This document shows positions 9,842-17,209 of a stretch of DNA of 64,000 nucleotides, piece after piece. Each line of letters opens with the position of its first letter. Position 1 is the first letter of the stretch. The translations under genes were made by a program, and so were the position numbers. Origin of the DNA: Ignavibacteriales bacterium (GTDB taxonomy: Bacteria; Bacteroidota; Ignavibacteria; UBA10030); contig JAPLFR010000003.1 of NCBI GenBank assembly GCA_026390575.1, positions 45,134 through 109,133 of the forward strand. Reading direction: 5' to 3'. The notes beneath the pieces were generated by a model. The model ran no database searches. It had not been told where the DNA came from and saw only the letters and a program-made list of their open reading frames with translations.

Positions 9842-10336
9842 TCAATTCTTAGGAAGCTTATTAATCACGGAATCTGTAAGCTTCTTCTGCTTCTTCTCGT
9901 CTAATGTCTCTTCGAGAATTTTTTCTGTTGCCTTAATGGCAAGGTCGGCAACTTCAGAACGAAGCTGCAGCTTTGCCGCTTCAACATTGCGCTGAATTTC
10001 TTCCGCTGCCCGATTCAACTCTTGTTGTGCCTGCTGTTTTGCCTTTACCACAATTTCATCTTTTATTTTTTCAGCAAACGCCTTGCCTTCGCGAATCATT
10101 TTTTGATATTCTTCCTCAGCGCGGGCAAGATTTTTTTCGTTTTGTTTTATCATCTCTGCTGTTTCCGTCCGGGCACGTTCTGCCTGTTCTAACGCAGTAC
10201 GAATTTGCCCTTCACGGTCTCCAAGCATTTTCAGGATTGGATTCCAAGCGTATTTTGCCAGTACGATCAGCAAAATAAGGAATGAGATAATCGTCCAGAC
10301 AATAAGCCCCGGATTCGTGTCAAATAGTAACTCCAT
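9842..10336 (-). CDS. atpF: F-type ATP synthase b subunit
   Basis: The 164-residue peripheral stalk subunit has one N-terminal membrane helix (about residues 9-28, LIVWTIISFLILLIVLAKYAW), then NPILKMLGDREGQI and a long charged coiled coil with many E/K/R/A residues, ending KKLTDSVINKLPKN. The order c-b-delta-alpha-gamma is standard. Only one b-type gene is present; no b' duplicate is seen. Confidence 0.96.
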   Translation of the reverse strand: MELLFDTNPGLIVWTIISFLILLIVLAKYAWNPILKMLGDREGQIRTALEQAERARTETAEMIKQNEKNLARAEEEYQKMIREGKAFAEKIKDEIVVKAKQQAQQELNRAAEEIQRNVEAAKLQLRSEVADLAIKATEKILEETLDEKKQKKLTDSVINKLPKN

Positions 10337-10350
10337 GGATCAATGTTCCT

Positions 10351-10581
10351 TTAGCTCTTCGTTGCAAGAATAATGCAAATCGCAAGTGCAAAAAATGTTG
10401 CACCTTCGATCAGTGCCGCGGCAATCAACATTGATGTACGCACTTCTGAAGCAACTTCCGGCTGGCGTCCGCTGGCTTCCATTGCAGCGGCGGCAAGTTT
10501 ACCAATACCGTATGCTGCACCTAATATGACGAGTCCAGCTCCAAATCCTGCTGCTAAATACGCTATTGCAATTTTTTCCAT
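10351..10581 (-). CDS. atpE: F-type ATP synthase c subunit
   Basis: The 76-residue proteolipid has two membrane helices joined by the polar loop GRQPE (38-42). The ion-binding carboxylate is Glu59 (AALIEGATFF). The residues around it do not show the Gln/Glu-Ser/Thr set typical of sodium-coupled c rings, so proton coupling is the simpler reading, though this is inferred from sequence alone. The start is preceded by a good GGAGGA site in the minus-strand leader. Confidence 0.96.
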   Translation of the reverse strand: MEKIAIAYLAAGFGAGLVILGAAYGIGKLAAAAMEASGRQPEVASEVRTSMLIAAALIEGATFFALAICIILATKS

Positions 10582-10633
10582 TGACTAATCCTCCTAATGA
10601 TTTTTATTGTGTGTGTGAAATGATTTTATTCTA

Positions 10634-11551
10634 TTAATGAGTGTGACTTTCTTCATGATGTTCTCCTTGCATACCTAATCCCATAAACAACGAAGTCAGC
10701 ATCGTGAAAACGTATGCCTGCAGAAAGGCAACAAAGAGTTCTAACATATAAATTCCAACAACGAATAACACCGACACAGGCGCTACGATAAATGAACGAA
10801 ACATAAAAATCAAACCAAAGAGCGAAAGAATAACAATGTGGCCGCCGGTCATGTTCGCAAACAGACGCATACACAACGCAAATGGTTTTGTGAACAAGCC
10901 AAGAATTTCAATGGGAATCATAATCGGCCAAAGAAACCAGGGCGTTCCACCCGTTAGTTCTGCAAGATAATGTCTGAGGCCCTTAGCTCTAATTGCTGAT
11001 ATCTGAATCATGAAGAATGCGATAATGGCAAGCCCGGCAGTGACCATAATATTACCGGTTGCAGTCGCACCGAAAGGCACTAATCCGGAAAGATTCATAA
11101 TAAGGATGTAGAAGAATGTCGTCAGCAAGTACGGCAGATACTTGAGTCCACCCGGTCCCATATTCGGTAATACGACTTCATCTCTGATGAAAATGATAAT
11201 CAATTCCATCAGGTTCACAAATCCTCGCGGAACAAGGTTCTTCTTATACGATCGTGCTGCATACACAGAAGCGATGAGAAGCAGAACAGCGCCAAGAAGG
11301 AGGAAGAAGACATGTTTTGTCAGAGAAAGATCTAAGGTGATACCGCCTATCTGCATCGGTGCAAACTGAGGCAGCATGAGATGAATACCGGGTAATTCAA
11401 CGCTATTCGAATTTTTTATATGCTCCAGCAAGTGCACGAAATTAAATCCTTCTCCATGCCCGCCGGAAGCATGCGCTGCTGCCGCAGTATCTGCAACTGT
11501 CTGAGCAGTGTGGTGAAGTGTATCAGCTATCAAAGAAGATTCAAAGATCAA
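10634..11551 (-). CDS. atpB: F-type ATP synthase a subunit
   Basis: The 305-residue a subunit carries the essential arginine in FALCMRLFANMTGGH (Arg229) and the conserved MELIIIFIRDEVV and MNLSGLVPFGATATGN segments, with about six membrane helices. The N-terminal ~50 residues are His/Ala-rich (AAAAHASGGHGEGFNFVHLL) and the C-terminus ends in HHEESHTH, so both ends are histidine-rich. It precedes atpE and follows the AtpI-like gene by 11 bp. Confidence 0.96.
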   Translation of the reverse strand: MIFESSLIADTLHHTAQTVADTAAAAHASGGHGEGFNFVHLLEHIKNSNSVELPGIHLMLPQFAPMQIGGITLDLSLTKHVFFLLLGAVLLLIASVYAARSYKKNLVPRGFVNLMELIIIFIRDEVVLPNMGPGGLKYLPYLLTTFFYILIMNLSGLVPFGATATGNIMVTAGLAIIAFFMIQISAIRAKGLRHYLAELTGGTPWFLWPIMIPIEILGLFTKPFALCMRLFANMTGGHIVILSLFGLIFMFRSFIVAPVSVLFVVGIYMLELFVAFLQAYVFTMLTSLFMGLGMQGEHHEESHTH

Positions 11552-11562
11552 CGATTTCTATC

Positions 11563-11946
11563 CTATTTTTTTGAGGAAACCCTTTTCTGAAGATAAAAAA
11601 TCTCCAGAACTAAATTCATGACATAAAAAAAGAGCAAAGACAACATTAATGATGCGGAATGAAAATTATATACTCGAATAAGAAGCAGCAACACGCCCCA
11701 CATGAGCATGAGCCGTACCACCATTCCGCCTAACACATATTTTAAGAACGTCGTATGCGACCGTTCATACGAAATTTCAATCGCCACATACCCCAGCAGC
11801 AAATTGATGAGACTCATCACGCCGCCGGCAATAATACCGTGCAGGACTTCAGCTGTCGCAAATTCGGAAATCGGATAGTACGTTAACACAGCAGCGCCTG
11901 CGAAACAGAGAACTACCAGCCGCAGAAATGACCAATCAATCTTCAT
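11563..11946 (-). CDS. AtpI-like membrane protein of the ATP synthase operon
   Basis: This small protein (127 residues from the chosen start) has four predicted membrane helices, with GIIAGGVMSLINLLLGYVA and MVVRLMLMWGVLLLLIRVY, and ends YLQKRVSSKK. Its size, topology and place between atpZ and atpB match the poorly conserved AtpI family, which helps c-ring assembly. The start is taken at MKIDWS, which overlaps the atpZ end by 11 nt; an in-frame start 30 nt upstream (11976) is possible. Confidence 0.7.
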   Translation of the reverse strand: MKIDWSFLRLVVLCFAGAAVLTYYPISEFATAEVLHGIIAGGVMSLINLLLGYVAIEISYERSHTTFLKYVLGGMVVRLMLMWGVLLLLIRVYNFHSASLMLSLLFFYVMNLVLEIFYLQKRVSSKK

Positions 11947-12232
11947 GCTTGTTCTTCGCTCGTTGTTTCTTTTCATCAGCTGTGATGGATGCTACTGTCT
12001 TAAAGAACTTTATAAATCCGCCGGTACTGCCGATGACGATGCCGACCAGTGTTCCAATCGGCGCAATGTCAAATTTATTATCAATCCAATGACCAAGAAA
12101 AAAAAACAATAGCACTGCTACGGCAAGCTGGATTCCCATGGTCAGGAATGGTGCAAAATTTCGAGAGATGCTTGGTACGCTCTCTTTTTTTTGTTTTAGG
12201 TTCGATTGCCGATTTGGAGATTCAGAGTCCAT
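11936..12232 (-). CDS. atpZ: AtpZ/ATPase gene 1 family protein
   Basis: The 98-residue product has a polar N-terminus and two membrane helices: MGIQLAVAVLLFFFLGHWIDNKF and TLVGIVIGSTGGFIKFFKTV. The GHWIDxKF/GxxxGxxxG pattern is that of AtpZ (ATPase_gene1), a small protein at the head of many atp operons and implicated in assembly or Mg2+/Ca2+ transport. It lies directly after the bactofilin gene and overlaps the AtpI-like gene. Confidence 0.8.
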   Translation of the reverse strand: MDSESPNRQSNLKQKKESVPSISRNFAPFLTMGIQLAVAVLLFFFLGHWIDNKFDIAPIGTLVGIVIGSTGGFIKFFKTVASITADEKKQRAKNKHED

Positions 12233-12264
12233 GGTGTGTCCCTGTTCTCCGCGGTTATTCCAGA

Positions 12265-12630
12265 TTAATGCTTCACTTCGTATATCGGAACCTTTTCCGT
12301 CATCGAGACTCTGCCGTCAAAAATCGATCCTTCGTCAATGATAAGACGAGTGGCTCGTATATCGCCCCGGATAACCGATTTTCCTTCGAACACTATTTTT
12401 TCTGAAGCACTAATGGTGCCGCGTACTTTTCCGCCAATAGTGACATTCTTTGCCGTAATATTTCCTTCAATCTCTCCGGTGACGCCTACGGAAAGCGATT
12501 CACTCGCAGTTACCTCGCCGATCAGCTTCCCATCAACGCGCACATTTCCTTGGCTTCGAATCTTTCCTTCGACAACCGTTCCGGCACCGATGATATTCAT
12601 TTCTTTAACAGGATCAAATTTTGTAGACAC
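12265..12630 (-). CDS. Bactofilin (polymer-forming cytoskeletal protein)
   Basis: This 121-residue protein is a short bactofilin: its core is a series of beta-helix turns such as GTVVEGKIRSQGNVRVDGKLIGEV, TGEIEGNITAKNVTIGGKVRGTI and KSVIRGDIRATRLIIDEGSIFDGRV. Bactofilins form nucleotide-free filaments at the membrane and position envelope enzymes. The gene starts 9 bp after an M23 peptidase gene with an N-terminal membrane anchor; bactofilin/M23 pairs that shape peptidoglycan are known in other phyla. It ends 32 bp before atpZ. Confidence 0.93.
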   Translation of the reverse strand: MSTKFDPVKEMNIIGAGTVVEGKIRSQGNVRVDGKLIGEVTASESLSVGVTGEIEGNITAKNVTIGGKVRGTISASEKIVFEGKSVIRGDIRATRLIIDEGSIFDGRVSMTEKVPIYEVKH

Positions 12631-12639
12631 GCGCCACCT

Positions 12640-13539
12640 TTAGAGATAAAAATTTATCAAATAGAGGGATGGATCTACTGGAACTCCATCTTTCCAGATC
12701 TCAAGATGCAGATGCGGACCGGAACTCGTTGTTCCGGAATTACCGAGTGTTGCAATCGGATCTCCGCGCCGCACAAACGAACCTGAAGATTTCAGCAATG
12801 CTTGATTGTGTTTATAAAAGCTCATAAAACCGCCCGCATGAGAAACAATCACGATATAGCCACCATCGTACGTCCAGCCAGAAAAAACTATGCTACCGTC
12901 CGCTGCTGCAACAATTAAATTACCCGTCTTCCCGGCAATATCCAAACCGAAATGATTATGTTCCGGATCAAATCCCCTCGTCATATATCCTTCTGTCGGA
13001 AGGATAGCCGGGAACGAAACCGCAACTCTCGCATCTGGTTCAAGTTTCACAGATCGGGCAGGTATCATCTGTTGTACCGGGCTCATGAATGGCTGGACAT
13101 TCGCAGCCATCTGTTCATCCTTGCCGATCTTATTCTTTTCTACGGCGGCTGTTCTTGGCACAGTTTTCACGACTCCAGAATCAGAAATCGTCAAATTTTC
13201 ACCCATTGCCCGCCGCAACTTCATGTTGTAGGATCGCAACTCAACAAGTTGTTCCATCAAACTCGTCATTCGCTGGTTAAGCGAAATCAGTTCTTTGCCG
13301 TACTTATTTTCAAGCCCTGGGTTTGATAATGGGAAGATCTCACCCACTGGAGTATAAATAAGAATAAGCAGTACGAGCACAACCGCTGCCACCGCAAATG
13401 TTAATAATCCCGCAACAAATTGCCAAGGAGCTAATCGAAAGTTTTTCGCTTTACTGGCATCTTCATCCGGCACTAAAACAATGGTGAAACGGTTCTTTTT
13501 TGAACTATGGTGCTGACTTTCTGCTGCCAAAAGCTTCAA
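12640..13539 (-). CDS. Membrane-anchored M23 (LytM-type) peptidoglycan peptidase
   Basis: The 299-residue protein has a cytoplasmic N-terminus, one membrane helix at about 42-63 and a coiled-coil stretch (about 78-115). A C-terminal M23 domain carries zinc ligands HxxxD (His196, Asp200 in HFGLDIA) and His278 in GPHLHLE, with His276 and His244 as likely catalytic partners. All active-site residues are present, so it should cut peptide cross-links in the periplasm. It is the first gene of the minus-strand run bactofilin-atpZ-atp, behind a good promoter at 13573-13600. Partnership with the adjacent bactofilin is inferred from linkage. Confidence 0.92.
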   Translation of the reverse strand: MKLLAAESQHHSSKKNRFTIVLVPDEDASKAKNFRLAPWQFVAGLLTFAVAAVVLVLLILIYTPVGEIFPLSNPGLENKYGKELISLNQRMTSLMEQLVELRSYNMKLRRAMGENLTISDSGVVKTVPRTAAVEKNKIGKDEQMAANVQPFMSPVQQMIPARSVKLEPDARVAVSFPAILPTEGYMTRGFDPEHNHFGLDIAGKTGNLIVAAADGSIVFSGWTYDGGYIVIVSHAGGFMSFYKHNQALLKSSGSFVRRGDPIATLGNSGTTSSGPHLHLEIWKDGVPVDPSLYLINFYL

Positions 13540-13572
13540 CCTTTACTTCAAAAGTGATTCATTTGCGGCTAA

Positions 13573-13600
13573 AGTATAATAAAAAAAGGCTGAAAATCAA
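13573..13600 (-). promoter_or_regulatory. Predicted sigma70-type promoter for the M23 peptidase/bactofilin/atp run
   Basis: On the minus strand TTGATT (13595-13600) and TATACT (13573-13578) are separated by 16 nt, with the M23 peptidase start 34 bp downstream. It lies back to back with the plus-strand promoter of the zinc-ribbon gene. Confidence 0.5.
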
Positions 13601-13612
13601 AATTTCTGCGGC

Positions 13613-13641
13613 TTGACTTACCAGCCAATTTTCCGTACTTT
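13613..13641 (+). promoter_or_regulatory. Predicted sigma70-type promoter for the zinc-ribbon gene and rpsU
   Basis: TTGACT (13613-13618) and TACTTT (13636-13641) are spaced by 17 nt, about 85 bp ahead of the 13728 start. An overlapping TTTATAA could also serve as the -10 element. Confidence 0.5.
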
Positions 13642-13727
13642 ATAAGGCAGTTGGCGTACTCCTGTATCATTCATGCTGAATCAGCCAATCTGAAGTAGTC
13701 CCAAAAAAGATTTTATAGGGAATTAAT

Positions 13728-14156
13728 ATGGCAAAGACAAAATATATCATGCATCAATGTGCATACTGCCGGCGGGAAACAAAAATGGAATTCGTTGGCG
13801 GTCAGCCAACCGAGAATACCGGCACGGAGACCGTCAATGAGACTGTAAAAATGTGGTACCGATGCGGTAAGTGTAAACAAACTGCTTTATTAACTCTTTC
13901 TGTTGCCAGTCAGACGAAGAAGAAGGTTCAAGCTATCGCTCTCATTCGTGAACAATGCACTCCGTACTCCAAACAAAAGACATTTACCATCGGTGAACAG
14001 ATTTATCACTCGGATTTGGATGATATGGGAAGAGTCGTTCGAAAAGATAAAATGTCGAATGGAATCCATTCTATTGTTGTTGCATTCGAGAAGCTTGGTG
14101 AGCGGAAACTGTTAGAGAATATTGCAGAAGAGGTAGTGGAAAACGAAGCTGTATAA
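13728..14156 (+). CDS. Zinc-ribbon protein of unknown function
   Basis: I do not recognise this 142-residue protein. It opens with a probable zinc ribbon made of CAYC (Cys11, Cys14) and CGKC (Cys46, Cys49), followed by a basic linker. It then has a small beta domain TFTIGEQIYHSDLDDMGRVVRKDKMSNG that resembles the KOW/SH3-like fold of proteins that read FxxGDxVxHxxFGxGxV. That suggests nucleic-acid or ribosome/RNA-polymerase binding, but it is only a resemblance. It shares a promoter with rpsU and ends 32 bp before it, on the opposite strand from its neighbours. Confidence 0.75.
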   Translation: MAKTKYIMHQCAYCRRETKMEFVGGQPTENTGTETVNETVKMWYRCGKCKQTALLTLSVASQTKKKVQAIALIREQCTPYSKQKTFTIGEQIYHSDLDDMGRVVRKDKMSNGIHSIVVAFEKLGERKLLENIAEEVVENEAV

Positions 14157-14188
14157 AAAATGTAATCTTGAGCGAAGGAGGTGATTTC

Positions 14189-14383
14189 TTGGTCGGCATT
14201 CTTATTGGTGAAAATGAACCCATCGACCGTGCGTTACGACGGTTCAAAAAAAAGTATGAACGATCGGGCATTTTAAAGGAAGTGAAAAAACGTGCATTTT
14301 TCACAAAACCTTCGGTCAAGAAACGTATGAAACAGGCAAAAGCAATTCGCCGAACCATACGTGCGGCGTCAGAAGAACTTTAA
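14189..14383 (+). CDS. rpsU: 30S ribosomal protein S21
   Basis: The 64-residue product is S21: VGILIGENEPIDRALRRFKKKYERSGIL, then a basic tail KRMKQAKAIRRTIR. The start is a TTG at 14189, placed 7 nt after a perfect AGGAGG; this restores the usual S21 N-terminus (MVGxxVxxxExIDRALRRFKK). Starting at the earlier in-frame TTG (14168) would add seven foreign residues. S21 acts in translation initiation. A strong terminator follows at 14406. Confidence 0.93.
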   Translation: MVGILIGENEPIDRALRRFKKKYERSGILKEVKKRAFFTKPSVKKRMKQAKAIRRTIRAASEEL

Positions 14384-14405
14384 ACCTCCGTACACATTTT
14401 ACTAT

Positions 14406-14438
14406 GAAGCCCCTTCAGTGAAATACTGGAGGGGCTTC
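14406..14438 (+). terminator. Rho-independent terminator of rpsU
   Basis: A 14-bp stem with one G-T pair (GAAGCCCCTTCAGT / ACTGGAGGGGCTTC) and a 5-nt loop lies 22 bp past the rpsU stop, followed by a short T-run. Its position between convergent genes suggests it could stop transcription from both sides. Confidence 0.8.
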
Positions 14439-14496
14439 GTGCGTTTTGGATCACCTTCTATCTTACTATCAATTCAAGTATTTCCTGATTGACCTG

Positions 14497-15012
14497 CTAT
14501 TCGCGTCGTTGTGCTATATTCATAAGATGCTGAATCGTCTGAAAATCGGCCGAACGCTGCGAATGCACCACCACCCACTGTTTCTCGCGACGTTCAAATA
14601 CAAATGTTGTTGGCAGGTATTCATCCATGAGAATCCCGTTGAGCGTGTACGTTTGACGCAAGATAAAAAAAGCATACGCTCCATCGCCGTAGACTTTGAC
14701 GTTCATGCTTTCTATCCGGTTATCATAATCTTTGATTCCAGGCAGGGCATGGCGCAGACGCGATTTTGTCGAATCGATGGGCTCGGTCATTCCCCAGTAG
14801 GTCACATAATAAACATCCTTCCCGAAGAAATTATCCATCAAGCTGTCGGTGTTTATGGAAGCACCGTTATATGCCCGTTTGAGTTCGTGGTGAAAATCAG
14901 CAATCTCTTGTTCAATCACTGCAGCATCTTCTGAGAACGAAGCAGTTGTTTTCTTTTTATCCGGGACACAGGATATGAAGAGTAAGAGAAAGAACAACGG
15001 AAAGATTTTCAT
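14497..15012 (-). CDS. NTF2/SnoaL-like lipoprotein
   Basis: This protein of about 171 residues starts with a lipoprotein signal (MKIFPLFFLLLFISC; lipobox LFIS-Cys). It then has an NTF2-like alpha+beta barrel: a helical start with DLxxxxxxAYNxxxxD-like content, VYYVTYWG, MNVKVYGDGAYAFFILRQTYTLNG, and FVFERREKQWVVVHSQRS. Such DUF4440/SnoaL domains bind small ligands; the ligand is unknown. The ATG at 15012 is preferred because GGAG lies 6 nt upstream; an in-frame ATG 12 nt earlier is less likely. Confidence 0.7.
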   Translation of the reverse strand: MKIFPLFFLLLFISCVPDKKKTTASFSEDAAVIEQEIADFHHELKRAYNGASINTDSLMDNFFGKDVYYVTYWGMTEPIDSTKSRLRHALPGIKDYDNRIESMNVKVYGDGAYAFFILRQTYTLNGILMDEYLPTTFVFERREKQWVVVHSQRSADFQTIQHLMNIAQRRE

Positions 15013-15092
15013 TGCGAACTCCATTTTTCTATTTTAAGAAACAGTGAGCAATTTGTTATACGCAGGGTTTGCAATTCTCTTGAACACAGAGA

Positions 15093-16064
15093 TCATCCTT
15101 GGTAGAAATCTCGTTCCCATGTATGATTGCGCAGTTCGGCAACGAGAGAATCACTCAGCTTCCTTCTGTCAGAAAGCAGGCAGTTCGCCTCAACATTGGA
15201 AATACTGCGCATACCGGGGATAACCGTCGAGACTGCCGGATGGTGCAGGCAAAACCGGAGAGCAAGTTCGGCTAATGTTTGAGCTTCTTCGCCGAGGAGT
15301 TTCTTGAGTGCATCTGCATGTTCGGCAACTTGCTGTTTCCGATTGTCGCGAAAGTAACTGTTGCGGAAATCGCGTTCGGGAAATTTTGTCTCCGCAGTAA
15401 TATTTCCCGACAATCCGCCTTCATCTAACGGTACGCGCACAATAATGCCAATTTTATTTTTCTGACATAGTGGAAAGAGATTCTTCTCCGGTGTCTGATC
15501 GTAAATATTATAGATAACCTGGAACGAATCGACTAATCCGGTTGCAGCAACTTTCAGAGCATTATCTGGCTCATGATTATTGAGAGACATTCCAAAGAAA
15601 TGAATTTTTCCTTGTTCCTTCAATTTGGCAACTGCATCCTGCCATTCGTTCTCTGCTGCCCAAGCATCATCCCACACGTGGAATTGTTGAACATCAATCG
15701 TATCAACGCCAAGGTTCTTCAAACTCATTTCCGTGCATTTGATGATGTGATCGAAAGGAAATGCCTCCTGCAGAGGTGTTCCCGGCATCGCCGGCCATTT
15801 GAGGTTCTTCGGCGGAATTTTCGATGTAACGTATAACCGTTCCTTCCGTTCTTTGATCACCTTTCCAACCAAATTCTCGGAATGCCCTTCACCGTACACT
15901 AATGCGGTGTCGATAAAATTCAAGCCGAGATCAATTGCTCGATGCAGCGCCCGAAGTGATTCATCATCTTTCGAACCCTGCCACATCGCACCGCCAATGC
16001 CCCATGCACCATAACCGATTTCTGAGATAGTAATTCCTGTTTTCCCGAACGCTCTGTATTCCAT
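15093..16064 (-). CDS. Aldo/keto reductase
   Basis: The 323-residue product is an aldo/keto reductase with the catalytic tetrad in place: Asp in NFIDTALVYG, Tyr in the same segment (LVYGEGHSE), Lys in LYVTSKIPP and His in DVQQFHVWDD. The C-terminal NADPH region STVIPGMRSISNVEAN is also present. Several relatives with LGLNFIDTA and YGEGHSE act on sugars or aryl aldehydes; the substrate here cannot be read. It follows a small gene by 15 bp on the same strand. Confidence 0.92.
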   Translation of the reverse strand: MEYRAFGKTGITISEIGYGAWGIGGAMWQGSKDDESLRALHRAIDLGLNFIDTALVYGEGHSENLVGKVIKERKERLYVTSKIPPKNLKWPAMPGTPLQEAFPFDHIIKCTEMSLKNLGVDTIDVQQFHVWDDAWAAENEWQDAVAKLKEQGKIHFFGMSLNNHEPDNALKVAATGLVDSFQVIYNIYDQTPEKNLFPLCQKNKIGIIVRVPLDEGGLSGNITAETKFPERDFRNSYFRDNRKQQVAEHADALKKLLGEEAQTLAELALRFCLHHPAVSTVIPGMRSISNVEANCLLSDRRKLSDSLVAELRNHTWERDFYQG

Positions 16065-16079
16065 GTGTTTTTTCCCTGA

Positions 16080-16310
16080 TTATTTCCCTTTTGCCAGTTT
16101 ATTCCATGCGTCTTCGAGATCTTCTTTAGAATGCTTCGGAAAGAATTTACCATGCAACTGTTTCAGCTTTGCCATGGTCAGCGAATCAAGTTCTTCATCG
16201 TCGTGGTCCCGTTTTACCATCATCTCAAATCCTCGCCGCTCATCCGCACTCATTTTCATTACAACTGGCTTCAGTTTCTGAATCATCTTACGCTGTTCCA
16301 CTGATGTCAT
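16080..16310 (-). CDS. Small charged protein of unknown function
   Basis: The 76-residue product is helical and highly charged (many K, D, E, M), with RGFEMMVKRDHDDEELDSLTMAKLKQLHGKFFPKHSKEDLEDAWNKL. No family is recognised and no membrane or signal segment is seen. It sits 15 bp upstream of the aldo/keto reductase gene and probably shares its transcript. Confidence 0.6.
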   Translation of the reverse strand: MTSVEQRKMIQKLKPVVMKMSADERRGFEMMVKRDHDDEELDSLTMAKLKQLHGKFFPKHSKEDLEDAWNKLAKGK

Positions 16311-16332
16311 ATATACCTCGCAGATAATAAAC

Positions 16333-16848
16333 CTACTTTGCCCACTTTTTCAAGAAGTTAAATACTTTTTTCTTATCGTGCCCTTTAATAGGATAATTCT
16401 TTGGATATTCTAATTCTCCCGTATCTTGTGAGTGCAAAAGCTTACCGTTTCTATCCAGCACAAAGAGGTGTGGATATCCAGGTACCTGGGGATATTTTGA
16501 TAAAAGTTTCTGGTTCTTGTTCTCTTTGCTCACATTAATCTTCACAACAACATAATGCTTGTCTAAATATTCTGCAAGATCTTTGTTTTGAAGGAACAGA
16601 CTATCGAGGCGGTGGCACCAGATGCACCATTCACCTCCGACATCGAGAAGAATACGTCTGTCCGATTTCTTAGCGAGAACAATTGCTTCTTTGATATCTT
16701 CTTGTGCATTTCGCGCCGGGTCAAACTTCTTGTGCTGCTCAGATGATGTTGGTTTGGCAGAGTCAGCAATTTGTGCAATAGCTAATGGAACAATCAATAA
16801 ACTTATTGCCAATATCGATATGATTATTGTTTTCAAAGTAATTCCTTT
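16333..16848 (-). CDS. Exported thioredoxin-fold protein (DUF255/thioredoxin_7 type)
   Basis: After a signal-like N-terminus (TLKTIIISILAISLLIVPLAIAQ) the protein has a thioredoxin fold with redox motif GGEWCIWCH, then VVVKINVSKENKN and the cis-proline region VPGYPHLFVLDRNGKLL. It is probably a periplasmic thiol-disulfide protein. The start is uncertain: the frame is open up to 16917, the ATG at 16848 gives 171 residues, and a TTG at 16833 with AAAGGA in front also gives a sensible signal peptide. Confidence 0.75.
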   Translation of the reverse strand, partial: KGITLKTIIISILAISLLIVPLAIAQIADSAKPTSSEQHKKFDPARNAQEDIKEAIVLAKKSDRRILLDVGGEWCIWCHRLDSLFLQNKDLAEYLDKHYVVVKINVSKENKNQKLLSKYPQVPGYPHLFVLDRNGKLLHSQDTGELEYPKNYPIKGHDKKKVFNFLKKWAK

Positions 16849-17093
16849 CATGTAAATGAGCAAGCAAAAGGGAAAACGAAGAACGATTTGGTTTGAGTAT
16901 ATCGAGAGATAAGTCATCTGATATTCAGAAACACTTTATATTTGAACACGTCTGGTCATGAATTATCCTTATGACATGATACAAAATTGTACGTATCAAC
17001 TCAACCATCTTTGATATTCCTCCTATTTGCGCAAGCTTGTTCTTCACAAGAAAGCGGCGATGTTTAATCTGAGGACGAGACAGACAACTAAAA

Positions 17094-17116
17094 GCCCCGT
17101 CGTGATGGCGGGGCTG
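17094..17116 (-). terminator. Terminator after the FGE-sulfatase-domain gene
   Basis: A 9-bp GC-rich stem (AGCCCCGCC / GACGGGGCT read on the minus strand, one G-T pair) is followed on that strand by TTTTAG. It lies about 95 bp past the end of the gene at 17210. On the plus strand a T-rich stretch also follows, so it may be bidirectional. Confidence 0.65.
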
Positions 17117-17209
17117 GATTTATTTTTCGGTTAAGAGTTTTCGCAAGCAATTTTTAAAAATACTATTTATTCACTCGCTTCGTCGTAAATGGGTAAAAGA
17201 GTAAAAGCG

